DNA of 64,000 nt from Cryptomeria japonica (lineage: Eukaryota; Streptophyta; Pinopsida; Cupressales; Cupressaceae), in NCBI RefSeq assembly GCF_030272615.1, contig NC_081405.1, forward strand, positions 22,358,047 through 22,422,046, read 5' to 3'. This document shows, piece after piece, positions 18,760 to 31,702 of the stretch. The first letter of the stretch is position 1, and each line of letters starts with the position of its first letter. The notes beneath the pieces are model-generated. The model was not told where the DNA came from, made no database searches, and saw only the letters and a program-made list of their open reading frames with translations. A program made the position numbers and the translations under genes.

Positions 18760-20015
18760 TGTTAGCAACAATCAAGAAGGAAGACTGAGAGGGGGGGTGA
18801 ATCAGTCTTCACCAGATTACAACAAATTAAACTTCAAAACATAAATTGATAGACTGCAGCAATAACAAATAAGAAAATTAACAACACGACACACAACACC
18901 AAGATTTTTGACGTGGAAAACCCAGTTAAGATAAAAACCATAGTGAAAACCTACCCATAGTAAGATGATACTCTACAGTAGTATGTGAAAATATCAATGG
19001 GCAATGCACATGCATTAAAACACAATGTCTAGAGCTCACTACTCAAAAGATATATGCTAGAAGGCTACAACCCTTAGGGAAGTCTCATTGACTTATAATA
19101 TGATTCGGACTACAATCCGGAAGGAATGAACTACAATGATAACATCTACAAATGCCTGATGACACTTTTGGTTAAACACAATTATTTGCTCTGCAGCACC
19201 AATCTCACCTCAACACTTCATCAAATGATAACTCTCTTGTTCGCACAATAACCTCTCTCTGATAATGTAGACATAATAGCAACACATAAATTACATAAGC
19301 ATCTCACCTATATATACAAATCATCAACCTTGATAACAAGGTCTGCTAGACCCTCAACCCTCAACTCACAATTACAAAACTTACATTGCACGATACAAAG
19401 ATCAACCACCAGACCAATATTATGATTTACATTACATAGAATGGACCAAATTCAAATTCCCAAATTATTACATCCACCAGAAATATTGCCAAGATCAACC
19501 GCAACACGCTACACCACCAAAAATACCACATGACATGAAAATCATCACTGGTTCATAGAAATCACCAAAACCTCGCTCAACAATCAATGTGGATCACCAA
19601 AACAAATAGGACACAACTAGGAAACACCAGCAAGCACGTTAGAATCACCCAGAATAGTTGCACCAACACCTCTTTTCAAAGCTTCATCGGTCAACGTCTC
19701 AAAGCTCAAGAACACAACCAATCAACAACTGCCATGAGGAAAGATAACTTGCCAAGCACCAAATCACAAACCATCTAAAATGAAGATACAAAAGATCATC
19801 CCAAACAATAATCCAAAGTCTCAGCAGACAAGATCTAATCACATCGGAATATACCAGAGGAAATAGCGAATTTTGCAAAACAGTGATCAACATAACTAAA
19901 ATATAAAACCAAATTAGAAGATATTCCCAAACTCTCTATAATAACTCATAGGAATATGTTGACATCAATGAAAACATCATATCCTAGCAACAACAATGAT
20001 CAGCCAAATCCAACA
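18760..20015 (-). repeat. 3' LTR of Y (1256 bp)
   Basis: On the minus strand it starts TGTTGGATTTGGCTGATCATT at 20015 and ends ...TTGTTGCTAACA at 18760. It aligns with the 5' LTR at 49940-51196 along its length. Near its 3' end is GAGAGGGGGGGTGAATCA (plus-strand view, 18786-18803), a G-run motif shared with other copia LTRs here. Confidence 0.92.
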
Positions 20016-20222
20016 ATCTCCCCCTTTGGCATTGATGGCAACATATGAATGTGAAAAATAGTCAATGCAAAGAAAGCAGATATCACCAGCAAACTCCCCC
20101 TAAGATCAAGATAGATAAAGAATTTTTTTAGATGATCTCTCTCCCCCTTTGACAGAAATGCCAAAGATCTCCAAAACAAAAAATCAAACTCTTAATATAG
20201 AATCATGAATCTCTCTCCCTGG
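20016..20222 (-). other. 3' untranslated end and polypurine tract of Y
   Basis: Read on the minus strand, GCCAAAGGGGGAGAT (20016-20030) directly precedes the 3' LTR and is the polypurine tract. The rest is the non-coding tail of Y up to the insertion point of G2. Confidence 0.85.
20218..20222. repeat. Target-site duplication of G2, left (CCTGG)
   Basis: Pairs with CCTAG at 37816-37820, one base different. The G to A change fits deamination at a CHG site on the other strand. Confidence 0.7.
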
Positions 20223-21020
20223 TGTATATGGTGAAAATGGATAACAACAATGTTGAAAGACTAAATGAATTCAACCACAAAACCCTAGCCTAACAACAAC
20301 AAAGATCCACCATAACATATGAAGATTACCTAAGACAATGCAAATCAAATGAAATAACAAAGATTATACCATCACATGTCCAATAGGGTTTGGATCTCCA
20401 TTCTTTCTATCTCCATTGATCTTGCTTGATATATTTGCTCTTAGATTTTATGTGTGCACAAGAGCTCAACAAAGAATGGAAATATGGTTGCAAGTAAGAT
20501 CACATATGAAAGTGCAAAAGGCGTAGTGTAGCCGAGTGTGTAATTGAGTTAGTTAGTTAGTTAGGGTTTGATAATGAAGGAAGCATCTCCTTATATAGAA
20601 GACACTATAAGAAATGGAGGGACAAGATTGAGAGGTGTAAAAGATAAATGGTCAGCTATGATTAGAAGGTAGGTAAAAGAAATAATAAAATAATGAGAGG
20701 GTAGGTAGTGTATGAATTAAGAGATGAATGACATATGTCATGGGTAGAAAAGGTTAATGAATTAATTAAATAAATAAAGATTTATTTAATTAATAGAAGA
20801 AATGGGATCAATTAAATAAATAAGATATTTATTTAATTTAGGAAAAGGATAATTTAAATAAATAAAGGTATTTATTTAAATGAGAAATAAGGCTAGAAGA
20901 GGATAAATGAATTAATTAAATAAATAAAGATTTATTTAATTAATAGAAGAATTAGGCTAAAGTAATTAAATAAATAAAAATATTTATTTAATTAGACATA
21001 TCAAATTTTAGGTGTCTACA
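20223..21020 (-). repeat. 3' LTR of G2 (798 bp)
   Basis: Minus-strand TGTAGACACC at 21020 to CCATATACA at 20223. It has the same five-palindrome AT array in U3 (20757-20998) and a TATA box (TCTATATAAGGAG on the minus strand, 20587-20600). Confidence 0.94.
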
Positions 21021-21034
21021 TTTTGCCCCTCTTT
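21021..21034 (-). other. Polypurine tract of G2
   Basis: AAAGAGGGGCAAAA on the minus strand, directly against the LTR and identical to that of G1. Confidence 0.88.
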
Positions 21035-21783
21035 GAGACAATGCAGCTTGTCACGTTGTTTCAAAGAAGATAAGATAAACTCCCCAAGATGGGAATGATA
21101 TGCCCCCTCGAGAGATCGGATGAAAATGTGTGAAAAGATCATAGACAATCTCTTGATAAGAAATAAAGGGTAGAATGGACTGACTGGATAGAGTGACAGA
21201 GTCATGGGATAAAGAAGACTGACTCGGGAAACAAGGGCTAGGGAAGTCTATAAGATAGACTATGAGGGAACACATCCTAATTGTCATCCACACATCCAAG
21301 AGATCAGAGTGCAGAGATAGCAGATAGCAGTCAACAACGATGGCATTGGTGCATAGATTCGATCGCATTCGACGATTTCAGAGGCCAACAGATGTAGGAG
21401 AGCCGGTAAGTACCACAAAACCTCCTTCTACTTTGCCGCAATAAATGTTGTCATAAATGCATGTTAGGTAGCATAATAAATGTGCTTTAGGTAGGTTGCA
21501 AAAAATGTCAAGCGGGGGAAAAACATTAAGGTGTGTCTCGGTAGGCTAGGCGCGTTTGTGAAGTATGGATGCGTGTTTATGTCTTCAAGGTCAAATCCAT
21601 AGTTCTGTGATGAACATACGCTGTCAATTGGATAAGCTACTGAGAGGATACACTCAAGAAGGTCCTCTAGGGAAAACTAGGATAGCAGATAGGGCTAGGA
21701 TTGACAATTCTGTGATAGAACATACGTTGCCAATTAGGAAACTACTCAAGAGGATACACTCAAGCAAGGGCCCTAAGATAGGA
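21035..21783. other. 3' internal region of G2, with a 110-bp tandem duplication
   Basis: Matches G1 11281-11780 inverted, but the CACAGACGCG array of G1 is reduced here to one or two traces near 21550. From 21603 to 21778 a segment starting TTCTGTGAT-GAACATACG and containing GAGGATACACTCAAG occurs twice, about 110 bases apart. G1 has it once (10915-10990). No ORF is supported. Confidence 0.65.
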
Positions 21784-22056
21784 TAGATCGAGGCACTTTG
21801 TGATGAACATGGAGTACCAAGACATAGTACTTTGTGATGAACAGGGAGTACCAATAGGAGTATCACTTTGCAATGAATAGGGAGTGCAAATATGAGCAGC
21901 ACTTTGTGATGAATAGGGAGTGCAAGAACACGTAGTACTTTGTGATGAACAGTGAGTACCACTAGGATAAATAGCAACACTTCATGATGAACAGTGAGTG
22001 TCACTAGGATAGATAGCAACACTTTGTGATGAATAGTGAGTGTCACTTTGACTGAC
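21784..22056 (+). repeat. Seven diverged copies of ACTTTGTGATGAACAGGGAG upstream of the PMD ORF (G2)
   Basis: Units lie at a spacing of about 30-45 bases and end some 35 bases before the PMD start codon. The array is the counterpart of 10605-10890 in G1. Conservation of array and position in two diverged copies suggests use as promoter or leader. Confidence 0.8.
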
Positions 22057-22091
22057 ATGATTGATTTGCTTGACTGTAGGAGTACTTACCT

Positions 22092-23093
22092 ATGCTAGAG
22101 TCACAGGAGAGATTCCCATCGACTCAGAGGTTACGACCAAAGTTGACATTTGAGGATAGGGTTGCCATTGAGGTTATGGGTCTGAGATATATTTTGTATG
22201 TGCCTAAGTTTTGGGTGAACATGGGTTTGCTAACTGTGCTGGCTGAGAGGTGGCATTCAGAGACATGCACTTTTCATTTGCCTATGGGTGAGATGATAGT
22301 CACCTTAGAGAATGTGTATAGGATACTAAGGATACCGATCGATGGGGAGCTGATACCCTATGATCGAGATGGAGACAAGGAGGCATTGAGACGAGTGTTC
22401 TGGGATCTAGGACTAGAGATGAGGGAAGGACACGTGGCATGGGACACGATGACAGTGACAGGACTAGCATTACCAGCAGTGCTAGGAGGAGTGATCAGCA
22501 AGTTCCTATGTCCAGACAAGGCAACACGAGGGTTGGCTATGGGCTGGGGGATCACCTTGGAGACACTGGTTACACAACATACCAGCTATGCCTGAGGACT
22601 GTGCATGCTGGTACACTTATACTATGAGCTTCATCAGTTTGTTTATCATGGATCCGTAGGATTGGGTTGCGGAGTTACATTATTACAGTTTTGGGCATAT
22701 GAGCATCTGCTAGTCACACAACCAATACATTTCAGAGGCCAGGGTCATGGATGCAATTTTGTTCATTTATATGATATGATTACCTCACAGCCACAGATTG
22801 GTAGGTTGGAGCACTGGCATCGAGTGATCTATGAGATTGACACTATGATATGGAGACCGTACCATGAGTGCGAGCAGTGGGAGGATGATGTAGTGGATCT
22901 ACCATACACTTTTAGGAGTAGATATCTAATTGGGCGGACACCCTATGTACTAGAGAGGCAGTTAGTGGATAGGGTATGCGGGCAGTTTGGCAGGATCCAG
23001 CGGATGCCACGGGGTTATGGTATGTATGCGCGGATAGTATGAGACCATGCACACTTTGGGCCACTGTTATCATATGATCAAGCTATGATGTAG
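22092..23093 (+). pseudogene. Antisense plant mobile domain (PMD) ORF carried by G2
   Basis: Starts MLESQERFPSTQRLRP and aligns with the G1 protein to its end. PMD blocks seen are GLLTVLAERWHSETCTFHLP, GEMIVTLENV, IPIDGELIP, CPDKATRGL, YYELHQFVYHG and LEHWHRVIYEID. Two stops break it: TGA at 22593-22595 where G1 has tryptophan, and TGA at 23040-23042 where G1 has arginine (CGA). It then reaches a TAG at 23091-23093, at exactly the same alignment position as the TAG in G1. It runs opposite to gag-pol of its host element. The PMD family acts in the nucleus in plants, in silencing and genome stability; the role here is unknown. Confidence 0.82.
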
Positions 23094-23995
23094 CTGGTAG
23101 AGATGGTGCCCATGCCATGGGATATGTGGCTTGAGATTGAGGATGCAGGGATGGATGCAGAGTACACTGCATATTAGGCAGAGCATCCATTTCCACGCCT
23201 GACAGACCCAGGTGAGCAGATAGATGGAGATGGTGGAGGGGATGAGGATGATGATGGAGATGGTGGTAGTAGAGGCCGATAGAGGAGGTGGGGTGCAGTT
23301 GGAGAGAGGAGAGTGGCTCCATGAAGAGAGGGTGGGGAGGAGAGACAGGCTTGAGTGGTGAGGGGTCGTGGTGGATTGCCATTGTAGGTGCCAGTAGTGC
23401 AGGGTCCTAGATAGGTGCAGGGACAGGGACAGAGGTAGGTACAGGTACAGGTAGAGGCATACGCACAAGTACAACCACCAATACATGGGGAGCCACAAGA
23501 AGAGCCATAGGCACAGGGGGTCGAGGAGGAGGAGGATGAGCTATTTGAGTTGAGGGAGATCTGCCAGGGACAAGCAGATGAGATCCAAGATCTGGAGAGG
23601 GAGACAGCTGAGGGATACTGAGCGGGAGCGAGATCAGGCTATCTAGCGCTACACTGAGGCTAAGACAGCACTGAGGGCTAGGAGGCAGGTGGCAGAGGAC
23701 ACAAGGGGCTGGATACGCTTATGTTCAGCGGGCAGGGGAGGAGATAGGTTATTGGCGAGACCTATACTATGGGGTAGTGCCACCAGAGTAGCGGGCGAGG
23801 AGCTTTCGCAAACCATCGTGGACAGCGATGACTACTGGAGGGAGTCAGAGGAGACATGCATCTAGCGGTGGGGTTATGGGTCCTCCACCACCACTAGATA
23901 GAGGGGACAAGAGAGATGATCCAAGGGTGGGTCCTTCTAGGGCTCAGACTCCGTCAAGGCCAGGTGACTCTGAGGGAGGGAGTTCATCATAGCCA
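23094..23995 (+). pseudogene. Degenerate C-terminal tail of the PMD ORF in G2
   Basis: In the same frame after TAG 23091 it reads LVEMVPMPWDMWLEIED, then an Asp/Gly/Arg-rich part, a Gln/Val-rich low-complexity run (23400-23510), and a charged ELREICQGQADEIQDLERE segment that matches the probable coiled coil of G1. Many stops interrupt it. It ends in a region matching the Pro/Ser-rich end of G1 (about 23870-23990). Confidence 0.6.
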
Positions 23996-25738
23996 TAGAG
24001 GGCTCCCTATGTATTAGTTTTGTACCATTTTGTATTATGATGTAGACACCTTTGGGTGATTGTAGCCATATGATTTTGACATCATTGTATCATTACACTT
24101 GTGATTATATATATATGAGATGATTCATCTTTGTGGCAGCTATATGCATGTGTAACTATGTGATGAGATGTTTTATGATGTATGTTTTTATGTGATGCTT
24201 ATGATATGGATGCAAATATGTACATGATGAAATGCAATATTTTTTATCTTTTATGTTTTTAATATGTTATGCCAATGCAAATGTGAATGTATGAAATGCA
24301 GATGAATATGATAATGCAAATAATTATTTACATGATGAGAATGTAAAATGTGCTAACATGTATTATGTGCAGAATGTGATGAAATTGTGATATCTATATG
24401 TATGTATGAAATGAGATATGTGGTAATGCAATTGCAAACTACATGAAATGCAAATTTTTTTGGCATGTCATTATACTCAGTCATGTGATAGTAGGCTACA
24501 CAGACTCAAGAAGGAAGATGGAGGTTAATCAAGAAAGGGGGATGGAAGATAGAAGATATGAAAGTGAAAAGAGCTTCTTGTGCATTATCATCATTGAGCT
24601 TTATTATGACAAGTAGGTTATGACAATCAAGGCATATGTTCGACCGAGAAAGTCATTGTACCTGTTTGCATGGAGATAAGACAGTCACAAACTAGGAATG
24701 CCCCAGTTCACACTAGACTCACAGTGTCCTCGTATCCTTGGACAAGTCATAGCATTACTAAGAGACAATCCACAGACAACAAAAGAAAAATAGGTGATGA
24801 TACCCCATCCTCGCCTTTCTAGTCAAAGACACCCTGGAGATAGAATCTCTAGTCAGAGACATCCTGGAAAAGCTACAAGACATGTCACCAAAAGATAAAA
24901 ATCAAAAGAAAACCAAGACTCGACACCAACATCCACTGTATTCCTCAATTTTAGTGTCTGTTGTCACTTGTATAAGTCTTATTTGATTGTGGTCACAATG
25001 TTTACTTTCACAAAAAGGATAGATAGCACTAAACCATAATTTTGTCTGAGTCTGTTGAAAGATTTGATTTGTTGAAGCCCATTGTTGCTGCTATGTCTCA
25101 TCTGAAACTAACTAAATCCATGAAACTGATACTTTATTACGGAGAAAGCAGAACTTTATTGTGAACTGGTGATGCAGAAGTTGTTTTATTGCGGATTGTG
25201 CACGGATAGACTGGAGAAAAGTTGGAAGAAATTGTGCTCCTTAGAATAGGCGATGCTCTTAGTTCCACACCCATCACTAGACGTAGGATTTGCCTTAGCC
25301 ACAAATAGGAGTTGATTTATTATGGATTGAAACAAGTGAAAAGGAATGTTTATTATGAATGGCTAACCAATCTTGGGTAGATCAATAACAAGCCATGATG
25401 GGAATGGGTAAGTTTATTATGAATGGATAGGTTGGGAATGTGTGCAAAGTGAAGGATGAAATGGAATCCTGAAGGAGGGAGGAGCAATGTCTCTACACAT
25501 GGCACCGGTGACCCAGCTTTCACTATGGTACTTGCCCAGGGCGCCACTGAAGTGGTTTTCACCGTTGGACAAAATGTTTTTCTGTTTTTCAATTTTTTTT
25601 ATTTTTTTTTTGGTTGTGTCACAAGGCACTTGTTTGCTAGGTTTTCACCAAGTATCAATTTTTTATGTTTTATGATTTTTTTGTCTTTTTGAATTTTTTG
25701 AATTTTTTTGTATTTTTGAATTGGGATACTCTAAAGAG
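23996..25738. other. Non-coding spacer of G2 between PMD ORF and pol
   Basis: Inverted counterpart of G1 6833-8569. It has a low-complexity ATGCAAAT-rich tract (24120-24450), the GGATGTCTCTGACTAGAGA-type repeat (about 24820-24870), TTTATT motifs (AATAAA on the minus strand, 25125-25430), and GTGAAAAC units with a CCAC-TTCA-GTGG hairpin near 25550. Nothing codes here. Confidence 0.65.
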
Positions 25739-27056
25739 CTATGTGTGAAACTTGTGAAGGTGCATGCTATTGATAGGATCCTCTAAAGGTTCACACTTTG
25801 TAGTTGAGAGTTGATATGCACCAGATCCATATGTTGTTGTGATGATGTAAGGACCAAGCCAGTTTGGTTCAAACTTGCCCTTCTTCTCTCTGTCTTGCTG
25901 AGTTTTAGGATTTTCTCTGAGAACCAAGTCACATACCTCAAATGTGCGAGGCTTCACTTTATGATTGTAGCTGCAACTCATTTTTTGTTGATAAGCCTTA
26001 AGATGATTAAAAGCAGTTTGTCTTCGTTCATCCCATAGTTCAAGTTCTTGTAAGCGAGAGACCCTGTAGTCTTCATCACTACTAATGTTTTGCAAAGAGA
26101 CTCGTAAAGAGGGTAACTCAACCTCAATAGGAAAGATAGCTTCAGTATCGTAGACAAGTGAATAGGGTGTACCTCCTGTAGGTGTTCGAACACTTGTGCG
26201 GTAAGCCCAAAGTGCGGGATTAAGTTGGATATGCCAATTATAGCCAGCGTCATCAACTATATTTTTCAAGATTTTAAGGATTGTTTTATTAGATGCCTTA
26301 GCTTGACCATTACCTTGGGGATAATAAGGTGTGGAGAAATGATGGGTAATATGGAAGCGGTCACAGAGTTCATGAACAACTTGATTTTTGAAGGGATGCC
26401 TGTTATCAGTGATGATGGAAACAAGAATACCGTATCGACAAATGATATAGTTGAGAATGAATGTAGCAATTTATTTTCCAGTGACTTGTGTAAGAGGCAC
26501 CGCTTCGATCCTTTTTGTGAAATACTCTGTGGCAGTGATGATGAACTTATGACTGTTGGAAGGAGGGTAAATCTTGCCTATGAGATCGAGTCCCCACTGA
26601 CAAAAGGGCCAAGGAGTCGCAATTGGTTGAATTTCTTGCACTGGCGCATGGATGAGGTCTCCATGAAGTTGACGCTGCTTACATTTCTTGACAAACTGAT
26701 ATGAATCTTTTTCCATATTGGGCCAGTAATATCCAATCCTGATAAGTTCTTGGCTAAGGTGGGACCACTAGAATGTGGACCACATATCCCTTCATGTACT
26801 TCACGTAACGCAATCTGAGCTTCATCGCTTTCTAAACATCTAAGAAGAGTGCCATCTAGACCTCGATGGTATAGGATATCGGCTAAAATGACGTATCGAG
26901 AAGATTGGCAAATGAAAGTGCAACGTTGGTTATTGGATAGGTCAGGAGGAAGGGTATTATCATGAAGGTATGTGAAAATGGAACCATATAACTGGGACTC
27001 AACACTGACGACACATATCATCTCAGTAGGAGTGATTTCATATGAGGGAACCAAAA
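25739..27056 (-). pseudogene. int: Integrase of G2
   Basis: Minus-strand segments match the G1 integrase from LLVPSYEITPT to the end. The zinc-binding H/H/C/C region and WGLDLIGK are present. A one-base indel near 26755 shifts the frame between 26578-27129 and 26471-26716. More lesions lie around 26270-26470, where the second aspartate and the glutamate regions fall in a different frame. The last part, 25739-26269, is open and covers the C-terminal DNA-binding region, with HKVKPRTFEVCDLVLR and FEPNWLGPYI. The 5' side is cut by a solo LTR. Confidence 0.87.
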
Positions 27057-27061
27057 GGTTA
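27057..27061. repeat. Target-site duplication (GGTTA) of the solo LTR, left
   Basis: Identical to 28558-28562. In G1 the same place reads through without interruption (AACCTATTGGTTCC region). Confidence 0.9.
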
Positions 27062-28557
27062 TGATAGTTCTGATACTTAATATAAGTACAGATCCAATAG
27101 CCAACAAGATGAGAGGGGGGGTGAATCATACAAACTTAATCTTCCATAAAAACATCAGATTCAACCTCGGTAACATATATTTCAGTAATATAACCAAAAC
27201 TGCTAAACATGCAAACTCAAAAGCATATAAACATCATAAACCTCATAACACCAAATTTAACATGGAAACCCAAATAGGGAAAAAACACTGTGGGATTTCA
27301 AACCCAATAAGAAATATACTCTTCTAGAGTATGCTCAGTTAAAAACAAATCCTGTTAAAGATTACAAACACATTGCTAGATGTGACTTGGGTAAGGAATT
27401 TCGCTCAGATCTATTAGGATCTTCACCTTGTTAGAAGTGACCTTGTTAAAGGATTTCAAACACTCAATCAGAATGTCACCTTGCTAGAGGGTTTTACAAA
27501 TAAGACTGTTAAGTCCACTCGGTTAACAGATTTGTTGTCACTTTCACAAAATAACAGTAATAAAAATCTATCTGCAACTTCACATCTAAAATGCTAAAGT
27601 AGATTCTTATTTGCTCAATACAATCTAGACATAGAACTAATCTTGTCCATTTGCTAGGATTCTATACTCTGTTATTCAAATAGGTCTTCAAGCTTCTGTG
27701 CTCGGTAATCACTATGTAGCATCCCTATGCATACATTTGCCCACATACATTGTTTATCAACAGTTTCCTATTTATAAACAATTAGCTAACTGCTTAATCT
27801 TCTTGATCACATTTCCCATGATCAATCATAGCCATCAGATCTTCAAACTTGACCAGGTTCAATGAATTCTTCAATCTAAAAAATGTTTTACCTTGCCTTG
27901 GAACTTGCATAAATTTCTTGTAACTTGTGCTAGGGTATTGCAGTTCAATCCGAGCTGTAGATCTTCATGCCGATCTTCCATTGCCATAGATTCTTAACAA
28001 ACTTTATTTACGACATACCAATCATTTAATCAGTTCGAGCTCATCAACTTAACACATGTAACCATTTAATGTATTCTGTTATAGCTCGGTTACAACTTGG
28101 TTACAACTCAATAAATACTAAAATTCACTTGGTAAACATTCTACCTTCATTAACCGATAGCGATAACCTTAGGGTTTACCGACTAGGTTCCTTAGGGTTT
28201 ACCAACTAGATTCTTTGCTTAGTAACATAGTATAGTATTAACCTTACAATTTACAGCATATGTATGATGTTAAAACAATCTAAACATCATGATCTCATCA
28301 TTGTCTGACTCAGTAATAGTTGCCCTTTGAATACCTTATTCATTCTCTTATTCATCATAATCTTTCTATGTCTTTTACCAACATCTTTATACTCTTCAAA
28401 TCATACTTCTCAAGATATGGCAACATCATACTGAATTAGAAAATCAATTTCTTGACATCAATGACAAAATAATAATATCAAGACAATAAACATCCTTAAT
28501 CAGTTGTATCCATAATCATCAACAACCTTCTCAATATCCAAATGCCAAATTCTAACA
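27062..28557 (-). repeat. Solo LTR of a C3-like copia element inside G2 integrase (1496 bp)
   Basis: On the minus strand it starts TGTTAGAATTTGGCATTTGG and ends AGTATCAGAACTATCA, matching the LTRs of C3 (40523-42073 and 46746-48293) over most of its length, including the G-run motif at about 27112. GGTTA flanks both sides and no internal sequence remains, so it arose by LTR-LTR recombination after insertion. Confidence 0.93.
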
Positions 28558-28562
28558 GGTTA

Positions 28563-29245
28563 TCCACCAAGAACTCATAGCGGGTCTCATCCTATTGTAG
28601 ATCAATTAGTGAGGAAATTGTAGCCATGGCATCCGCAGCTCTATTATGCTCTCTTGGTATCTACTCAAAGTCTATCTTCATGAACTATTATTTCAAGTCA
28701 TCCACCATTCTTTTATAGGGCATTAATTTTTTGTCCTTTGTTTGGTAGTCATTAGTTGCTTGACGAATTACAAGTTGAGAGTCCCCAAAAACACGAAGTT
28801 CCTGGATCTTCCACTGAACTGCAATCTGTAATCCAGTTGTTAATGCCTCATATTCCGCTATGTTAGTAGTGCAGGGAAATGATAATCGATATAATTTTGG
28901 TACAGAATCCCCTTGAGGAGTTATGAAGAGGATGTCAGCTCTTGCCCCATGTTGTGTGTATGAGCTGTCAAAGTATAGTTGCCAAGGCTTTGCATGTGAC
29001 ACTGTTAAAATGGATTCATCTAGAAATTTTGAAATTAGAGGAACATCATCTAACATGGGAGCATCTGCTAACTGATCTGTGATAGCTTGTCCTTTTATTT
29101 CTTTTCTATCCACATACTTGATGTCGAATTCACTCAAGAGCATCACCCATTTGGCTAGTCGCCCAATAAGTGTTGCTTTATTGAGAAGGTATTTCAATGG
29201 ATCGATCCTTGCAACCAACTTAGTTTTATGAGTTAGCATGTAATG
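28563..29245 (-). pseudogene. pol: First RNase H end and second RNase H of G2
   Basis: The open part 28688-29239 covers the end of the Ty3-type RNase H (RLAKWVMLLSEFDIKYVDRK) and the archaeal-type one. The first acid lies in FDSS (FDGS in G1), then NIAEYEALTTGL and GDSQLVIRQ. The last acid lies in the AADAMATI region near 28630 beyond a stop. The frame agrees with the RT segment to its right. Confidence 0.85.
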
Positions 29246-30361
29246 TCATAATTTCTGCAAAGCAAAGACCACAGCAAGACATGCACACTCAATTGGTGTG
29301 TAGTTTAGCTCATATCCCACCAATGTGCGACTGATATAGTATACTGCCTTTTCTTTGCCCTCAGTAACTTGTTGTGCTAAGAGTGGCCCCAGTGCTGTTG
29401 AAGTAGCTGATATGTATAGTAATAGAGGTTGATCTGGAACTGGTGGATTCAGAAGATAATCTTTAAGTGCTTGGAAAGCTTGTTGACAATTATCATCCCA
29501 TTTGAATTTGATGTTTTTATGTAGCAAGTGTTGAAAAGGATTACACTTATCTGCAAGTTGTGCTATGAATCTTTGTATGGACTGGAGTCTCCCTTGCAAA
29601 GATTGAAGTTGACTAATATTTCTTGGTGGTTGCATCTCTAGGATGGCCTTGACTTTTGCTAGATCAGCTTCTATTCCTCTTTTTGATACAATGAATCCCA
29701 GGAACTTCCCGGAGGTTACTCCAAAGACACATTTCTTGGGGTTTAATCTTACTTTATACTTTTCCAACTGATCAAAGATGACTGAAAGTATGTCCAAATG
29801 TGTATCTCTATCTATTGATTCACCCAAGAGGTCATCAACATAATCTTCCACATTAACATGCATGAGATCATGAAAGATAGTAGTCATGGCTCTTTGATAT
29901 GTAGCACCTACATTTTTTAACCCAAAGGACATGACATTCCAATAGAAAGTTCCCCAAGGACAAGTGAATGTTGTTTTGTGCTGATTCTCGGATGTGATTT
30001 TTATTTGATTATAACCAGAGAATCCATCCATCAAAGGTAACATCACATGACCTACTGTGAGATCGACAATCAAGTTAATATTTGGTAATGGAAAATCATC
30101 CTTAGGACAAGCTTTGTTGATGTCTTTGAAATCTGTACATATTTTGATACTACGATCTAGTTTACTAATAGGCACTAAGTTGGAGATCCATTCGAGATAA
30201 TCAATTGGGCGTATGAATCTGACAACCAATAATTTCTTAAGCTCTACTTTGACTAATAATGCCACTTGTGGATGCATCTTTCTTAATTTTTGTTTCACTA
30301 GTTTTGCCCCTGGTTTAACTGGCAAATGATGCATTACCAAATCCAGATCCAATCTGGGCAT
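29246..30361 (-). pseudogene. pol: Reverse transcriptase and first RNase H of G2
   Basis: Open minus-strand frame from LRKMHPQVALLVK through LMDGFSGYNQI, FGLKNVGATYQRAM and the catalytic YVDDLLG to the first RNase H (LLLYISAT, YYISRTLVGYELN). It aligns with G1 and shows a glutamine (LQSLQGRLQ) where G1 has its TGA at 4448. The YISAT strand again lacks the RNase H aspartate. The frame begins after a stop that separates it from 30392-30754. Confidence 0.92.
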
Positions 30362-30391
30362 ATCAACATATGACCATGCAAAGTTGATTGG

Positions 30392-31525
30392 TCATTCTGT
30401 GAAGAAACTTATGAATTTTGACCTTTCTGACTCTATCAAAGATTGAGCCAGGAATATGTTGTGTGGAAATTCTTCTGTACCAATGTTTGTTTTGATAGTC
30501 TCCTCTACCAACATGGATGACTTTTTCTCATATGATGCTGGGAGAATGTCGAGCCTTCCATCTTTGGGTGCCTCAGAGAGGTTTTCATCCTCAGATACGT
30601 CCTTTCTTTTTACTTTTTTGGGGTCAGACAACACCACAATGTGGTTTTCGCCATAAGACCCTTGGTTTGTTTTTATTTTTATATTTTTGCAACTAGAAGG
30701 CTCGACACCCTCACCAAAATATACCACGCTATTAAGTTCTATAGTGTATCTCACTTTATGGTATCCAGGGGGAAGATCATCTCATATGCCAAGATAGTCA
30801 ATAAAAGATTCATCATTTTGGAATGTGTCAAACTGTGCAGGTCCTTCATGGTCCCAGTCAATAAGTTGGTGGTGAACAAGGGGAAGGCCTTTGATGTCTT
30901 CGAAGTTAGCGGGGCTAAGAGTGAGGATACAGTTATATTTAGGTATGTTGAGGTAGTTATCAAGGTCATCATTGGTACTCTCCTCATCAGTATCGATCAT
31001 GAACGAATCCAAATTATCATCACTAGTAGCGCATGCTGGGACAGGTGTTCTCATTCTATGTGATTTCAAACTAGGACCTAGAGGCAAGGACTGTATGGGA
31101 TCCTCCAGGGTTGTTTCTTGACCAACTTTGAATTTTCTATAAAATTTCTCTTCTGTGGGTTCATCTGGTTCTCTGAATGTCTCGGTGAGCTCATTATCAC
31201 TAGTGGATTTGTCTAAACCCCATTCCCCTTCATTGGAGTCTGTGGAATAGCGATTCTCTTGTTGAATTTTGGCAGCTTTGATTTGTAATGCTTCTTCTGT
31301 CCTTTGAGTGTGGACCTTAAAAGTCATGAAACCAAGTCCCTTCGAGTGTTCCTTTTTGAATGTCAATTCAGGTTGTAAAGGTTCAATGATGCCTTCCTTT
31401 CTTAAGCCAAGAGGGCTTTTGCCATCATACCCAAATTTTTGTAAGATCTTGAACCCTTTGCCATACTTTTCACATGGTATGCTGATGTGATCTTGTGTAT
31501 CATTTTTAGGGTCATTGTAAAGCAT
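30392..31525 (-). pseudogene. pol: G-patch and acidic linker of G2 polyprotein
   Basis: The G-patch is complete near the start (GKGFKILQKFGYDGKSPLGL, then RKEGIIEPLQP). A long acidic linker follows (TEEKFYRKFKVGQE and the DDNLDSFMIDTDEE region). One stop at about 30782 breaks it. Same frame as gag, protease and RT. Confidence 0.82.
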
Positions 31526-31702
31526 TTTGTATAAGTCTTCCTCTTCCAGTTCACCCCATCTTTGAAAGATAGTAGGGTCCCATTTGAGTATAATGATAGA
31601 TACCTTCTTATTAGGATGTGATCATCCATATTCTTTTTGTGAACTCATGACTTGTTGTAAGTACATGGTTTGATTCAAAGTGTATTCACCCATGCCCTTG
31701 TC

